Origin: an uncultured Clostridia bacterium
GTDB lineage: Bacteria > Bacillota > Clostridia > Oscillospirales > JAAYOS01
Length of the DNA: 64,000 nucleotides
Direction of reading: 5' to 3'
Assembly: GCA_947593925.1 (NCBI GenBank)
Contig: CANQDU010000003.1
Location: 62,001 to 126,000, forward strand
The notes beneath the pieces are model-generated. The model was not told the DNA's origin and made no database searches. It worked only from the letters and a program-made list of their open reading frames with translations. The translations under genes and the position numbers were made by a program. The first letter of the stretch is position 1, and each line of letters starts with the position of its first letter. Of this stretch, positions 1 to 9,506 are shown in pieces.

Positions 1-1696
1 CGCGGTGGTGGCGGAACTCCGGCACCTTCGTCTCGAGCGAGACGGTGTGAAGGTCGAACTTCGTCAGCGTCGGCAGCAGTCCGCGCGCCATGTTCCGCGA
101 GTCTATGAACGTCGGCTCGAACGGTATGCCGAGCTCGCGGCAGGCGGCGGAGATGAAGCCGACGTCGAACGTGGCGTTGTGCGCCGCGAGCACGCTCTCG
201 CCCGCAAACTCGAGAAATCCGCGTATCGCCGTCTCGATACCGGGCGCGCCGCGCAGCATCTCGTCGGTGATGCCGGTGAGCTCGACTATCTTCTGCGGCA
301 GCGGACGCCCGGGCGCGGCAAAGGTATTGAACCTGTCCACTATCTCGCCCGAGCGGAAGCGCACCGCGCCTATCTCGATTATCCTGTCGCTCGCGGCGGA
401 GAGGCCGGTCGTCTCTATGTCAAACGCGACAAACTCCCCCGAGATCGGCGCGGACTTGTCTCCGTACACCGAGCGGACGCGCTCGATGTCGTTGACGAAG
501 TAGCACTCGGTGCCGTAGAGCACCTTAAACTCGTCGCCCTTCTCGCGGCCCTTGTTTATCTTCTCCTGCGCCATCATCGCGTCCGGGAAGGCGTGGACGA
601 CGCCGTGGTCGGTTATCGCGACGGCGCGGTGTCCCCACGCGGCGGCGCGGCGGACGGCGTCGGCCGCGCCGACCGTCGCGTCCATGGCGCTCATCTTGGT
701 GTGAAGATGCAGCTCGACGCGCTTCTCCGGCGCGTTGTCCCGCCGTCCCTCCGGCGGGTCTATTTTCCATATCGTGTCCGGGTCTATGACTGCGCACTTG
801 TCAAACTCGTTGTAGACCATCCTGCCGCTCACCGCAAGCCACAGCCCGGGGTATATCTTATTCAGGATCTCCGCCGTGGGAGCGTTCGCGTCGCGGCGGA
901 AACGCTCGTTCTGCCCGTCCCCGTCGTCCTCGCGCGCCGGGCGGAACGCCCGCGACACGCGCACGGCGCCGGTGTCGTCCGCGATATCGAACTTCATCAC
1001 GCAGGAACCCATGCGGGTCTTTTCTATGTGCTCGGTCCATATGACCTTGCCGTGCACGGTCTGGCGGCCCGAATCGACCGTCATCTCGTTCATCGGAATA
1101 TATCCCTCGCCGCCGACGCGCCTGCCGTATATCAGAGGCGACTCGGCGCTCGCCGCGAGGTTTTTCATCTCCGCCGCCGCCTGCTTTTCAAGCGTCTGTA
1201 TCGTCTCGGCGCGGCGCTTTTCCGCCTCCTCGGCAGAGCCGTTGTCCTTTGAGGCAAAGCACACCTCCGCCTCACATCCGAAGCTGTCCTTCAGCGCCGC
1301 GCGGAGCTCGTCCGCCCACGACCCGAGCATATCCCCGCCGCCGTGTTCGAGGCGGAAGGTGACCTCTCCCCGCTTCACCTCGAGCTCGCTCCCGCGCAGA
1401 AGGTTCTGCGCGGCGGCGCGTCCCTCGAGAAGCTCCTCCACCGTCCCGCGCACCGCGTCCTCCGAGAGCATGTCCGGGCTGTACCGCGCGGAAATATTCA
1501 CCTCGCCGAGGTCGAACATACCCCTGAGACTCTCGGCGAGGCGCTTCTTCTGCGCCGCCGGGATATACGCCTTCGGGCGCAGCTCCACCGTCATGCTGCG
1601 CTCGCTTCTGTTTACCGAGACGCTCTCCACCTGAGCGTCCCAGAGCCCCGCGCCGTCGCAGGCGGGAAACATCTCTTCAAGTAAGTAGCTGGTCAT
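1..1696 (-). CDS. polC: DNA polymerase III PolC-type, N-terminal part (cut by window edge)
   Basis: Replicative DNA polymerase of low-GC-type Gram-positives; only about 565 N-terminal codons are in the window and the polymerase core lies beyond base 1. Visible are an N-terminal region, an OB-like segment, the start of a PHP domain with the metal motif VELHLHTKMSAMDA near residue 330, and the inserted DnaQ-like 3'-5' exonuclease beginning VAFDIETTGL, whose Asp and Glu are the expected exonuclease I residues. The PHP domain split by the exonuclease is diagnostic for PolC rather than DnaE. The ATG at 1696 overlaps the end of ispG by 20 bases and has GGAG eight bases upstream. It is the last gene of the pyrH-polC operon. 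Confidence 0.95.
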   Translation of the reverse strand, partial: MTSYLLEEMFPACDGAGLWDAQVESVSVNRSERSMTVELRPKAYIPAAQKKRLAESLRGMFDLGEVNISARYSPDMLSEDAVRGTVEELLEGRAAAQNLLRGSELEVKRGEVTFRLEHGGGDMLGSWADELRAALKDSFGCEAEVCFASKDNGSAEEAEKRRAETIQTLEKQAAAEMKNLAASAESPLIYGRRVGGEGYIPMNEMTVDSGRQTVHGKVIWTEHIEKTRMGSCVMKFDIADDTGAVRVSRAFRPAREDDGDGQNERFRRDANAPTAEILNKIYPGLWLAVSGRMVYNEFDKCAVIDPDTIWKIDPPEGRRDNAPEKRVELHLHTKMSAMDATVGAADAVRRAAAWGHRAVAITDHGVVHAFPDAMMAQEKINKGREKGDEFKVLYGTECYFVNDIERVRSVYGDKSAPISGEFVAFDIETTGLSAASDRIIEIGAVRFRSGEIVDRFNTFAAPGRPLPQKIVELTGITDEMLRGAPGIETAIRGFLEFAGESVLAAHNATFDVGFISAACRELGIPFEPTFIDSRNMARGLLPTLTKFDLHTVSLETKVPEFRHHR

Positions 1697-2753
1697 TTTC
1701 ACACTCCAAAAGCTCTATCTCGTGCATAAGCGCGTCCACGAGCCGCTCCTGCGGCACCTTGGCTATTATCTCTCCCTTTCGGAATATCAGCCCCGAGTCC
1801 GGGCCGCCGGCTATGCCGACGTCGCACTCCCGCGCCTCGCCGGGGCCGTTGACGGCGCAGCCCATGACCGCGACCTTCAGCGGCTTCCGAACGCCCGCGA
1901 GGCGGCGTTCGACCTCCTCCGCGAGCGGTATGAGGTCTATGCGGCACCGTCCGCAGGTGGGGCACGCGACTACCTCCGCGCAGTCCCGCCGTATCTCGAG
2001 CGCGCGGAGGAGGTCTATGCCGGTCTCGACCTCGCGCACGGGATCCGCCGTAAGTGAGACTCGTATCGTGTCGCCTATTCCGTCCGCAAGGAGCGCGCCT
2101 ATCGCGGCGGCGCTCTTCATTACGCCGATGCGCTCTGTGCCGGAGTGCGTGAGGCCGACGTGAAGCGGATAGTCCCGCAGCTCGGCGAGGCGGCGGTAGG
2201 CTTCTATCGTGAGCGCCACCTCCGGCGCCTTCACGGATATGGCTATGTCGAAAAATCCGGCGTCCTCGAGCAGTTCGACGTGGGATATGGCGCTCTCCGC
2301 GAGGGCGCCGGCAGTGACGCCGCCGTGCCGCGCGAGGATGTCGCGCCGCACCGACGCGCCGTTCACGCCGATGCGTATCGGTATCCCGCGCTCACGGCAC
2401 GCGCCCGCGACGGCGCGGACGCGCTCCGGCGAGCCGATGTTTCCGGGGTTTATGCGTATCTTATCGACGCCCGCTTTCACCGCCGCGAGCGCGAGGCGGT
2501 AGTCGAAGTGTATGTCCGCGACTATCGGAAGCTTCGTACGCTTCTTGAGCTCCGCTATCGCCTCCGCCGCCGCCATGTCCGGCACGGCGACGCGGACGAT
2601 GTCGCACCCGGCGGCCTCCAGCCGCGCAATCTGAGCCGCCGTCGCCTCGACGTCCGCGGTGGCGGTCGTAGTCATCGACTGGACGCTTATCGGCGCGCCG
2701 CCGCCTATCTCGACGCCGCCCGCGTTTATCTTCCTTGTTTTTCTGCGTTCCAT
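1677..2753 (-). CDS. ispG: 4-hydroxy-3-methylbut-2-enyl diphosphate synthase (flavodoxin/ferredoxin)
   Basis: Penultimate enzyme of the MEP isoprenoid pathway, reductively converting MEcPP to HMBPP with a [4Fe-4S] cluster in the cytoplasm. The 358-residue product has the family start (VQSMTTT near residue 24), a TIM-barrel pattern, and the cluster cysteines in ACPTCGRC and in GCAVNGPGEA near the C-terminus. It is the short two-domain bacterial form. The ATG follows GAGGTAGCT that overlaps the rseP stop codon, so translation is probably coupled. dxr lies two genes upstream, so two MEP enzymes share this operon. Confidence 0.96.
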   Translation of the reverse strand: MERRKTRKINAGGVEIGGGAPISVQSMTTTATADVEATAAQIARLEAAGCDIVRVAVPDMAAAEAIAELKKRTKLPIVADIHFDYRLALAAVKAGVDKIRINPGNIGSPERVRAVAGACRERGIPIRIGVNGASVRRDILARHGGVTAGALAESAISHVELLEDAGFFDIAISVKAPEVALTIEAYRRLAELRDYPLHVGLTHSGTERIGVMKSAAAIGALLADGIGDTIRVSLTADPVREVETGIDLLRALEIRRDCAEVVACPTCGRCRIDLIPLAEEVERRLAGVRKPLKVAVMGCAVNGPGEARECDVGIAGGPDSGLIFRKGEIIAKVPQERLVDALMHEIELLECENDQLLT

Positions 2754-2755
2754 AG

Positions 2756-3940
2756 CTACCTCACAAGCCGCAATATGTCATTGAACGCGACGTAAGCCAT
2801 CAGCCCGAGCAGCAGCACGAGGCCGCCGAAGTGTATCGCGCTCTCATACTTGGGGTTGAGCGGCTTACCGCGTATCAGCTTTATGACGCCGCCGACGATG
2901 AGGAAGAATATCCTGCCGCCGTCTATGGCGGGTATCGGCAGAAGGTTCATCACGGCGAGGTTCACCGCTATCATCGCTATTAGCGACCACGCCGACGGGA
3001 GCGAGGTCTGCGCCGTCTCTACTATCATCCCGCTTATGCCGACCGGCCCCGCGAGGTCGTTCACCGTCGCCTTTCCCCCGAACAGATCAAAGAGGCTAAC
3101 CTTGACCATCCGCACAAAGTCAATGGCGTTGAGCCAGGCAAGCTTTATGCGCGTATAGAACGTCGCCTCCTCGCTTTTGAAGACAAGTCCGTACATCTCG
3201 CGGTCGACCGTGACGGGGTTCCCGTTCTCGTCCGTCGTCTCGTAGGGGTAGACTCTCCGCTCGAGCGGGACGGTCACGTCTATGCGCTCGCCGTTTCTTG
3301 CGACGGTGAAGGTGTACGGCGCGCCCTTCTCATGCTCGAGGAAGGTCAAAATGTCCGCGTTGGTGAATATCCAGTATCCGTTTATGCGCTCTATGTCGTC
3401 GCCCGGCATCAGCATCGTCTCGCCCTCGCAGGGGAAGCCCTCCATGAAGGAGTCTATCTGCGTGGTGACGAGTATGTCCCCGCGCGAGCTCAGCACAAGG
3501 AGTATAAGAAATCCCGTGAGGAAGTTCATGAACGCTCCGGCGGCGAGGATAATTACCTTCTGCCAGAGCGGCTTCACATAGAACGGCTCCTCGCCCTCGG
3601 CGGGCGGGGGATAGTCGTCCGGCGCGGCGGGCTTTTCCGCGTCTCCGCCCTCCGGGAGGGCTTCGGCGTCCGCCGCGTCCTCGCTTTCTCCGTCCTCGCC
3701 GTCGAGCGCGCAGAAGCCGCCCACCGGGAAGAGACGGAGCGAGTAGAGCGTCCGCTTGCCCCGCTTTTTGAATATCGCGGGGCCCATGCCTATCGCGAAT
3801 TCGAGCACCCGCACCCCGAAGATGCGCGCGGTGATGAAGTGCCCGAACTCGTGGATGAAGATGAGGAATCCGAATGCCAGTATCGCGAGAATGATATACA
3901 GTGCCGTAGTTATAAGATTACCCCCTACCGCCGGCCGCAC
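2756..3940 (-). CDS. rseP: Site-2 zinc metalloprotease, RseP family
   Basis: Intramembrane protease that cleaves membrane-bound regulators such as anti-sigma factors and signal-peptide remnants. Zinc-binding HEFGH sits in the first membrane segment (about residue 31), a PDZ-like region occupies the middle, and the C-terminal motif NLLPIPAIDGGRI corresponds to the family NPxPxLDGG metal/active-site element. An acidic, low-complexity cytoplasmic insert rich in Glu/Asp/Pro lies at about residues 75-110. The assigned start is a GTG that overlaps the end of dxr by 23 bases; no good alternative ATG exists before the first membrane segment, so the exact start is uncertain. Confidence 0.93.
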   Translation of the reverse strand: MRPAVGGNLITTALYIILAILAFGFLIFIHEFGHFITARIFGVRVLEFAIGMGPAIFKKRGKRTLYSLRLFPVGGFCALDGEDGESEDAADAEALPEGGDAEKPAAPDDYPPPAEGEEPFYVKPLWQKVIILAAGAFMNFLTGFLILLVLSSRGDILVTTQIDSFMEGFPCEGETMLMPGDDIERINGYWIFTNADILTFLEHEKGAPYTFTVARNGERIDVTVPLERRVYPYETTDENGNPVTVDREMYGLVFKSEEATFYTRIKLAWLNAIDFVRMVKVSLFDLFGGKATVNDLAGPVGISGMIVETAQTSLPSAWSLIAMIAVNLAVMNLLPIPAIDGGRIFFLIVGGVIKLIRGKPLNPKYESAIHFGGLVLLLGLMAYVAFNDILRLVR

Positions 3941-5048
3941 GGCTGCGGACCTCGGCGTCTATCTCAAGAGCACGCTCTGGCGAGGCGTCCCCCGAGTATC
4001 CCTCGGAGAGGCGTTCGACCGTCTCGGCTATGCCGGGAAAGCTCAGTTTGCCCGCGAGGAACCTCCCCACGGCGACCTCGTTTGCGGCGTTCAGCGCGGC
4101 GCACGCCGCGCCGCCCGCGTCCGCCGCCCGCTCCGCGAGCGCAAGACACTTAAATGTATTCCTGTCCGGCACGGAAAAGCTCAATAAACCGATTTTTTCG
4201 AGCTCGAGCGGCGGAGTTTCGGTGTCCGCGCGCCCGGGATAGGTGAGCGCGTACTGTATCGGTATCGACATGTCCGGTATGCCGAGCTGCGCCACGACCG
4301 CGCCGTCCTCAAATTCCACCGCCGAGTGTATTATGCTCTCCCGCTGGACGATTATCTTGATATTCTCCCTTTTCACGCCGAAAAGGTGCATCGCTTCTAT
4401 CAGTTCGAGGCCCTTGTTCATAAGCGTCGCGCTGTCGACGGTTATCTTCGCGCCCATCGACCAGTTTGGGTGAGACAGCGCATCCGCGACGGTGACGCCT
4501 TCAAGATCCTCCGACGTCCTGCCGAAGAACGGGCCGCCGGACGCAGTGAGAAGTATCCTCCTCGGGTGCGGCGCTCCCTGAAGACACTGGAATATCGCGG
4601 AGTGCTCCGAGTCTACCGGTATTATCTCCACTCCCCGCTCGCGCGCGGCGCGGAGCACGCCGCTCCCGGCGCAGACAAGCGTCTCCTTGTTCGCGAGCGC
4701 GAGGCGCTTCACCGCGCCGAGCGCCGCGAGCGTGGGTCGGAGCCCCGCGACGCCGACTATCGCGTTGAGGCAGCAGTCGGCCTCAACGGCCGCCGCTTCG
4801 AGGACGCCCTCCTCGCCGCCCACGACCTTCACCGAAGTGTCGGCAAGGCGCGTTCGGAGGTCGCGCGCCGCGTCTATGTCATAAAGCGCCGCGACGCGCG
4901 GGAGAAACTCCCGCGCCTCGGCCTCCATCTCTCTCACGCTGCGGAAGGCCGCCAGCGCCCGCACCTCAAGGCCGAGCCGCCGAGCCGCCTTCACCGCGTT
5001 TTTTCCTATCGAGCCTGTGCTTCCGAGCAGAGTAAGTGTTTTCAGCAT
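3918..5048 (-). CDS. dxr: 1-deoxy-D-xylulose 5-phosphate reductoisomerase
   Basis: First committed MEP-pathway enzyme: NADPH-dependent rearrangement and reduction of DXP to MEP. The 376-residue protein begins with the Rossmann motif LGSTGSIG, followed by ALANKETLVCAG, the SEHSAIFQC metal-site segment, the flexible-loop region TASGGPF, and the C-terminal MNKGLELIEA and NAANEVAV motifs, all typical. Its length matches the family. ATG at 5048 has AAGG upstream. It sits between cdsA and rseP, the usual Firmicutes order. Confidence 0.97.
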   Translation of the reverse strand: MLKTLTLLGSTGSIGKNAVKAARRLGLEVRALAAFRSVREMEAEAREFLPRVAALYDIDAARDLRTRLADTSVKVVGGEEGVLEAAAVEADCCLNAIVGVAGLRPTLAALGAVKRLALANKETLVCAGSGVLRAARERGVEIIPVDSEHSAIFQCLQGAPHPRRILLTASGGPFFGRTSEDLEGVTVADALSHPNWSMGAKITVDSATLMNKGLELIEAMHLFGVKRENIKIIVQRESIIHSAVEFEDGAVVAQLGIPDMSIPIQYALTYPGRADTETPPLELEKIGLLSFSVPDRNTFKCLALAERAADAGGAACAALNAANEVAVGRFLAGKLSFPGIAETVERLSEGYSGDASPERALEIDAEVRSRAAGGRG

Positions 5049-5138
5049 AGTGTGCCTTCCGTTCCCGTCCGCCGGCAGATAAATCCGTACATGGAAGGGC
5101 GCGCCCTTCGGCGCGCCTCAAGGTCTCGGCGTCGGGAG

Positions 5139-5975
5139 TTACATGATTATCGGGAACGCCGCGAGAAGCAGCTCGACTACCGGCGCGGTAAAGAGTACGC
5201 TGTCGAACCGGTCGAGTATTCCCCCGTGCCCCGGGATGATCTTTCCGAAGTCCTTTATGCCGGCCTGACGCTTGACGCTCGAGAGCGCGAGGTCACCTAT
5301 CTGACCGCAGAAGGCGCTCGCGACGCCGAGCAGCACCGCCGAGCCGTAGTTGAATCTGAAATCGGGTATTATCACGAAGTCGAGCAGGAGCGTATACAGC
5401 ACGAGTATGACCGGCGCCATGACAAATCCCGCCACAGAGCCCTCGACCGTCTTTTTCGGGCTTATGTCCGGGGCGAGCTTGTGCCGTCCGAACGTTCTTC
5501 CGCCGAGGTACGCGAACACGTCCGAGCCCCACGCGCCGAGCAATGGATAGAGAAGCAGCAGCCGTCCGACAAGCTTCGGGTCGTCCGCTATGACGATTAT
5601 CCGCATTATCGAACTCAGCAGGTAGGGTATGACTATGCCGCCGAAGAACGCTATGCAGAGCTTGTCAAACGTGGAGTCCGGCGCGGCGGACAGCGTCTCC
5701 ATAAACAGCAGGAGCGTGTAGACCGCGACCCCGAGCACCACGCCCCAGTCGCCCGAGCCGAAGTAGACCCATATCGGCACGAGCATCGCCACGGCCATGG
5801 CGTAAGCGACTATGCGCTTATTTGTGCGCACAAATCCGGTGGCATACAGCAGCTCATGCGCCGCAACGGAGCTCATCAGCCCTATCACAAGCGGCAGAGC
5901 CCACGGCGGAGCAAAGAATATCACTCCCAACAGGACGGCGAGCAATATCCCGCCTCCCAGCGTTCGCAGGAACAT
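5139..5975 (-). CDS. cdsA: Phosphatidate cytidylyltransferase
   Basis: Makes CDP-diacylglycerol from phosphatidate and CTP, the branch point to phosphatidylglycerol; the next enzyme of that branch (pgsA) is at 40.9 kb. It is a polytopic membrane protein of 278 residues with repeated hydrophobic segments. The C-terminal CDS signature is complete, with SSVKRQAGIKDFG followed by GHGGILDRFDS. I chose the ATG at 5975 because GGAGG precedes it by nine bases; the frame is open to a GTG at 6008 that has no comparable ribosome site. Confidence 0.95.
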   Translation of the reverse strand: MFLRTLGGGILLAVLLGVIFFAPPWALPLVIGLMSSVAAHELLYATGFVRTNKRIVAYAMAVAMLVPIWVYFGSGDWGVVLGVAVYTLLLFMETLSAAPDSTFDKLCIAFFGGIVIPYLLSSIMRIIVIADDPKLVGRLLLLYPLLGAWGSDVFAYLGGRTFGRHKLAPDISPKKTVEGSVAGFVMAPVILVLYTLLLDFVIIPDFRFNYGSAVLLGVASAFCGQIGDLALSSVKRQAGIKDFGKIIPGHGGILDRFDSVLFTAPVVELLLAAFPIIM

Positions 5976-6038
5976 ACTGTGAAACCTCCAGAATCCGCAG
6001 CGGAACACCGCGGGCTTTAAGGGAACGGCGCGGGGCCG

Positions 6039-6782
6039 TCATCCCTTCACGCCGCCGTAGCGGCGGTCGCGGCGGTTGTATTCCTCCACCGCGCGGTCGA
6101 TCTCCTCCTCGTCGAAGTCCGGCCAGAGGGTATCGGTAAAGTACAGCTCGGAATAAGCGCACTGCCAGAGCAGGAAGTTTGAAAGCCGCACCTCCCCGCT
6201 CGGACGGACAATGAGGTCCGGGTCGGGGATGCCGGCGGAGTAGAGGCGGCCCGCTATCGAGTCCTCGGTTATCTCCTCCGGCGAAATCTTGCCGGCGGCG
6301 GCGTCCTCCGCGAGGAGGCGCGCCGCGCGCGTTATCTCGTCCCGCGAGCCGTAGTTGATGCAGAGGCAGAGCGTGATACCGTCTATATGGCGGCTCTTCT
6401 CGTCTATCTTTGCGAGCAGCTCGCGCACGTCCTCCGGCATTTCCTCGCGTCCGCCGAGGATACGCACCTTCACGCGGTCGCGCTCCATGCGCTCGTACGT
6501 CTCGTCGAGGTATTCGCGCAGGAGGCGCCATATCTCCGCCACTTCCTCCGGCGGACGGCGCCAGTTCTCGGTGGAAAAGGCGTACGCCGTGAGATACTTC
6601 ACGCCGATGTCGCGGCAGTAGGTCGCGACTCTGCGGAAGGTCTCCGCGCCTATCGCGTGCCCCGCCGTGCGGGGCATTCCGCGCTTTCGCGCCCACCGCC
6701 CGTTGCCGTCGAGGATAATGGCTATGTGCTCCGGCACCGACGCGGGCGCGCCGTGCTTCTTCTTCCTGCCGAAAAACCGCAT
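6039..6782 (-). CDS. uppS: Isoprenyl (undecaprenyl) diphosphate synthase
   Basis: cis-Prenyltransferase that adds isopentenyl units to farnesyl diphosphate to make the C55 lipid carrier for cell-wall synthesis. The motif IAIILDGNGRWA near residue 20 holds the essential Asp and Asn. YAFSTENWRRP and the C-terminal RPSGEVRLSNFLLWQ and FTDTLWPDF motifs are all present. At 247 residues it has the family's usual length. Its ATG shares one base with the frr stop codon (TGATG), indicating coupled translation. Confidence 0.96.
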   Translation of the reverse strand: MRFFGRKKKHGAPASVPEHIAIILDGNGRWARKRGMPRTAGHAIGAETFRRVATYCRDIGVKYLTAYAFSTENWRRPPEEVAEIWRLLREYLDETYERMERDRVKVRILGGREEMPEDVRELLAKIDEKSRHIDGITLCLCINYGSRDEITRAARLLAEDAAAGKISPEEITEDSIAGRLYSAGIPDPDLIVRPSGEVRLSNFLLWQCAYSELYFTDTLWPDFDEEEIDRAVEEYNRRDRRYGGVKG

Positions 6783-7333
6783 CAGACGGTGAGCAGCTCC
6801 TTCTCCTTCTCGGCGGTTATCTTGTCTATCTCCGCCGTCTTCTTGTCGGTGAGGTCCTGAAGGTCCTTCTCAAGGCGCTTGAGATCGTCCTCGGTGATCT
6901 CGCCCTTCTTCTCCTGCTTCTTGTAGTCGTCCATCGCGTCGCGGCGGATGTTGCGGACGGCTACCTTCGCCTCCTCCGCGTACTTGCGGACGAGCTTCGT
7001 GAGCTCCTTGCGGCGCTCCTCGGTGAGCTGCGGGAAGGCGAGGCGTATGACCTTGCCGTCATTCTGCGGGTTGATGCCGAGGTCGCTTGTCTGTATGGCC
7101 TTCTCTATCTTCTTGAGTATCGAGTTGTCCCACGGCTGTATCATGATGGTGCGCGGGTCGGGCGTGGAGATGGTGCCGACCTGCTGGAGCGGGGTCGCCG
7201 TTCCGTAGTAGTCGATGGTTATTCTGTCGAGAACGGACGGGTTCGCGCGCCCCGCGCGGACGCTTCCGAGGTTGTCCGAAAACGCCTTTATGCTCTTATC
7301 CATCTTGTCCTGATAAATCTGATCTGCTGCCAT
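6782..7333 (-). CDS. frr: Ribosome recycling factor
   Basis: Splits post-termination ribosomes together with EF-G. The 183 residues show the two-domain pattern: a long three-helix bundle with conserved VRAGRANPSVLDRI at the start and NIRRDAMDDYKKQEK at the end, separated by the beta domain with YGTATPLQQVGTI. The length is standard. AAAGGGGAC precedes the ATG. It follows pyrH after a 58-base AT-rich gap that is unusually A/T-rich for this genome and shows no clear hairpin. Confidence 0.97.
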   Translation of the reverse strand: MAADQIYQDKMDKSIKAFSDNLGSVRAGRANPSVLDRITIDYYGTATPLQQVGTISTPDPRTIMIQPWDNSILKKIEKAIQTSDLGINPQNDGKVIRLAFPQLTEERRKELTKLVRKYAEEAKVAVRNIRRDAMDDYKKQEKKGEITEDDLKRLEKDLQDLTDKKTAEIDKITAEKEKELLTV

Positions 7334-7391
7334 TTTTATAGTCCCCTTTCTTATTTTTAATAAAATTTTTTACTCAAAGCTTTATCGTTTT

Positions 7392-8114
7392 TCAGTCTAT
7401 GCTTCCGGTGACGAGGGTGCCGACCTTCTCGCCCATAAGGGCGCGGTAGATGTTCTCCGGGTCGGATAGCGCGAAGAGAAGGACGGGTATGCTGTTGTCC
7501 ATCGACAGCGACGTCGCGGTGAGGTCCATCGCGAGGAGGTGCTTCTGCAGCATTTCGTCGTAGCTCAGCGCCTCGTAGCGGTGCGCGTCCGGATTTTTCG
7601 CGGGGTCGGAGTCGTACACGCCGTCAACGTTCTTCGCGAGCAGGACGATGTCCGCGTCTATCTCCGCCGCGCGGAGTATGGCCGCCGTGTCGGTAGAGAA
7701 GTACGGATTGCCGGTGCCGCATCCGAAGATGACGACCCTGCCCTTCTCGAGATGGCGGCAGGCGCGCAGGCGAACGTAGGGCTCGGCTATGGCGCGCATC
7801 TCGATGGCGGTCTGTACGCGGACGTCTACGCCCATCTTCTCGAGCGCGTCCGCAAGGGCGAGCGCGTTTATCGAGGTCGCGAGCATCCCCATGTGGTCGG
7901 CGCGGGTACGTTCGATCTTTCCCCCGCCGTCCTTGACGCCGCGCCAGAAGTTTCCTCCGCCGACGACGATGCCTATCTCCGCGCCCGCGTCCACGCACTT
8001 CTTTATGACCGAGCACACCGAACGAATAACGTCGATGTCAAGGCCGAAGTGCCTGTTCCCCGCGAGCGCCTCGCCGGAGACCTTGAGGAGCACACGCTTG
8101 TATTTCAATTCCAT
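7392..8114 (-). CDS. pyrH: UMP kinase
   Basis: Phosphorylates UMP to UDP for nucleotide and cell-wall precursor synthesis. It is an amino-acid-kinase fold of 240 residues with [10 protein letters not shown] at the N-terminus, [12 protein letters not shown] for substrate binding, [13 protein letters not shown] and the [13 protein letters not shown] segment, all characteristic of bacterial PyrH. The ATG has AAGGAG upstream. In many Firmicutes rpsB-tsf precede pyrH; here the upstream neighbour is rarA and pyrH appears to have its own promoter. Confidence 0.97.
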   Translation of the reverse strand: MELKYKRVLLKVSGEALAGNRHFGLDIDVIRSVCSVIKKCVDAGAEIGIVVGGGNFWRGVKDGGGKIERTRADHMGMLATSINALALADALEKMGVDVRVQTAIEMRAIAEPYVRLRACRHLEKGRVVIFGCGTGNPYFSTDTAAILRAAEIDADIVLLAKNVDGVYDSDPAKNPDAHRYEALSYDEMLQKHLLAMDLTATSLSMDNSIPVLLFALSDPENIYRALMGEKVGTLVTGSID

Positions 8115-8146
8115 CCGGAACCACTCCTTCCCTTTTATACCTGTCT

Positions 8147-8176
8147 ATTTTACACGAAAGCGGTATGATTAGTCAA
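8147..8176 (-). promoter_or_regulatory. Predicted sigma-A promoter for the pyrH operon
   Basis: On the minus strand TTGACT (8171-8176) is followed after 18 bases by TAAAAT (8147-8152), about 30 bases before the pyrH start codon. It is the only good promoter match between rarA and pyrH and would drive the whole pyrH-polC operon. Confidence 0.6.
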
Positions 8177-8204
8177 GCGCTGCATACACATTTTACCCGT
8201 TTCT

Positions 8205-9470
8205 TTATAAACTGTTTTTTATCTTCTTCCAGTATGCGGCGTAGGCCTGCTCGCTCTTGTTGTCTCCGAAGCGGTAGTAGACCGTTCCCGCGAGGTTGTC
8301 GGGCAGGTACTGCTGCGCGACCCAGTGGTTCGGGAAGTCGTGCGGGTACTTGTAGCCCTGCTCCCGCTCGAAGCCGGTTCCGTCCGCGTGGACGTTCTGA
8401 AGCTCGCGCGGGACGGGTCCGGCCTTCCCCGCGCGGACATCCGCCATGGCCGCGTTTATCGCCTCTACAACGGAGTTCGACTTCGGCGCGGTCGCGAGGA
8501 GAATCACCGCCTCCGCGAGCGGAAGCTGCGCCTCCGGAAGCCCGAGCTGCAGAGCGCTCTCCACACAGCTCTTGACTATCGGCACCGCCTGCGGGTAAGC
8601 AAGCCCTATGTCCTCCGACGCGGAGCAGAGTATCCTCCGGCACGCGCCGGCGAGGTCGCCCGCGGCGAGGAGCCGCGCGAGGTAATGGAGCGCCGCGTCC
8701 GGGTCGGAGCCGCGGAGCGATTTCATCAGCGCCGAGACCGCGTCGTAGTGACCGTCGCCGTCACGGTCGTGGTGCATGGCGCTCTTCTGCGAGACGAGCT
8801 CCGCGTCCTCGAGCGAGATGTGGAGCATCCCATCCTCCGTCTTTACGGCGGCGGTAAAGAGCAGTTCGATGGAATTTACCGCCTTGCGGACGTCCCCGCC
8901 CGACGAGGACGCAACGTGCTCGAGGACGCCGTCCTCTATCTCCGCCTCGCCGAAGGTCTCCCGCGCGAGCTTCTCCGCGCGCCGGACGGCCTCGAGCATA
9001 TCATCGAATGTAAGCTCCTTGAACTCGAAAACGGTCGAACGGCTGAGCACGGCGTTGTAGATGTAGAAGTACGGGTTCTCGGTAGTGGACGCGATGAGCG
9101 TTATCTTGCCGTTTTCTATGAACTCAAGAAGCGACTGCTGCTGGCGCTTGTTGAAATACTGTATCTCGTCGAGATAGAGCAGGATGCCGTTCGGCGTGAG
9201 AAATGTGTCGAGGTCGGCTATGAGGTCCTTTATGTCCTGAAGCGACGCGCTCGTGGCGTTCAGGCGGCGCAGCTCGCGGTCGGTCTCCCGCGCGATGATG
9301 TTTGCGACGGTAGTCTTGCCCGAGCCGGAGGGGCCGTAGAAGATCATATTCGGTATTTTCCCGCTTTTCACTATCCTTCGGAGCAGGCCGTTCTCTCCGA
9401 GGATGTGCTTCTGGCCGAACACCTCGTCAAGCGTCGCCGGACGGATCCTGTCCGCAAGCGGCTGATACAT
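8205..9470 (-). CDS. rarA: Replication-associated recombination protein A (AAA+ ATPase)
   Basis: RarA/MgsA/WRNIP1-family clamp-loader-like ATPase that acts at stalled replication forks. The 421-residue product opens with PLADRIRPATLDEVFGQ, has Walker A GPSGSGKTT near residue 45, Walker B LLYLDEIQYF, sensor-1 ASTTENPYF and the C-terminal tetramerisation region with GLAYPQAVPIVKSCVESA and HDFPNHWVAQQYLP, a family hallmark. It begins 36 bases after the glyA stop codon, so both are probably co-transcribed. Confidence 0.94.
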   Translation of the reverse strand: MYQPLADRIRPATLDEVFGQKHILGENGLLRRIVKSGKIPNMIFYGPSGSGKTTVANIIARETDRELRRLNATSASLQDIKDLIADLDTFLTPNGILLYLDEIQYFNKRQQQSLLEFIENGKITLIASTTENPYFYIYNAVLSRSTVFEFKELTFDDMLEAVRRAEKLARETFGEAEIEDGVLEHVASSSGGDVRKAVNSIELLFTAAVKTEDGMLHISLEDAELVSQKSAMHHDRDGDGHYDAVSALMKSLRGSDPDAALHYLARLLAAGDLAGACRRILCSASEDIGLAYPQAVPIVKSCVESALQLGLPEAQLPLAEAVILLATAPKSNSVVEAINAAMADVRAGKAGPVPRELQNVHADGTGFEREQGYKYPHDFPNHWVAQQYLPDNLAGTVYYRFGDNKSEQAYAAYWKKIKNSL

Positions 9471-9506
9471 CCTTCATCACTTCTCTTTCAAGTGGTCTCC
9501 CGAAAA

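Noticed and set aside
4326..6020. 564-codon plus-strand frame
   Set aside because: Antisense to dxr and cdsA, both with complete family motifs.
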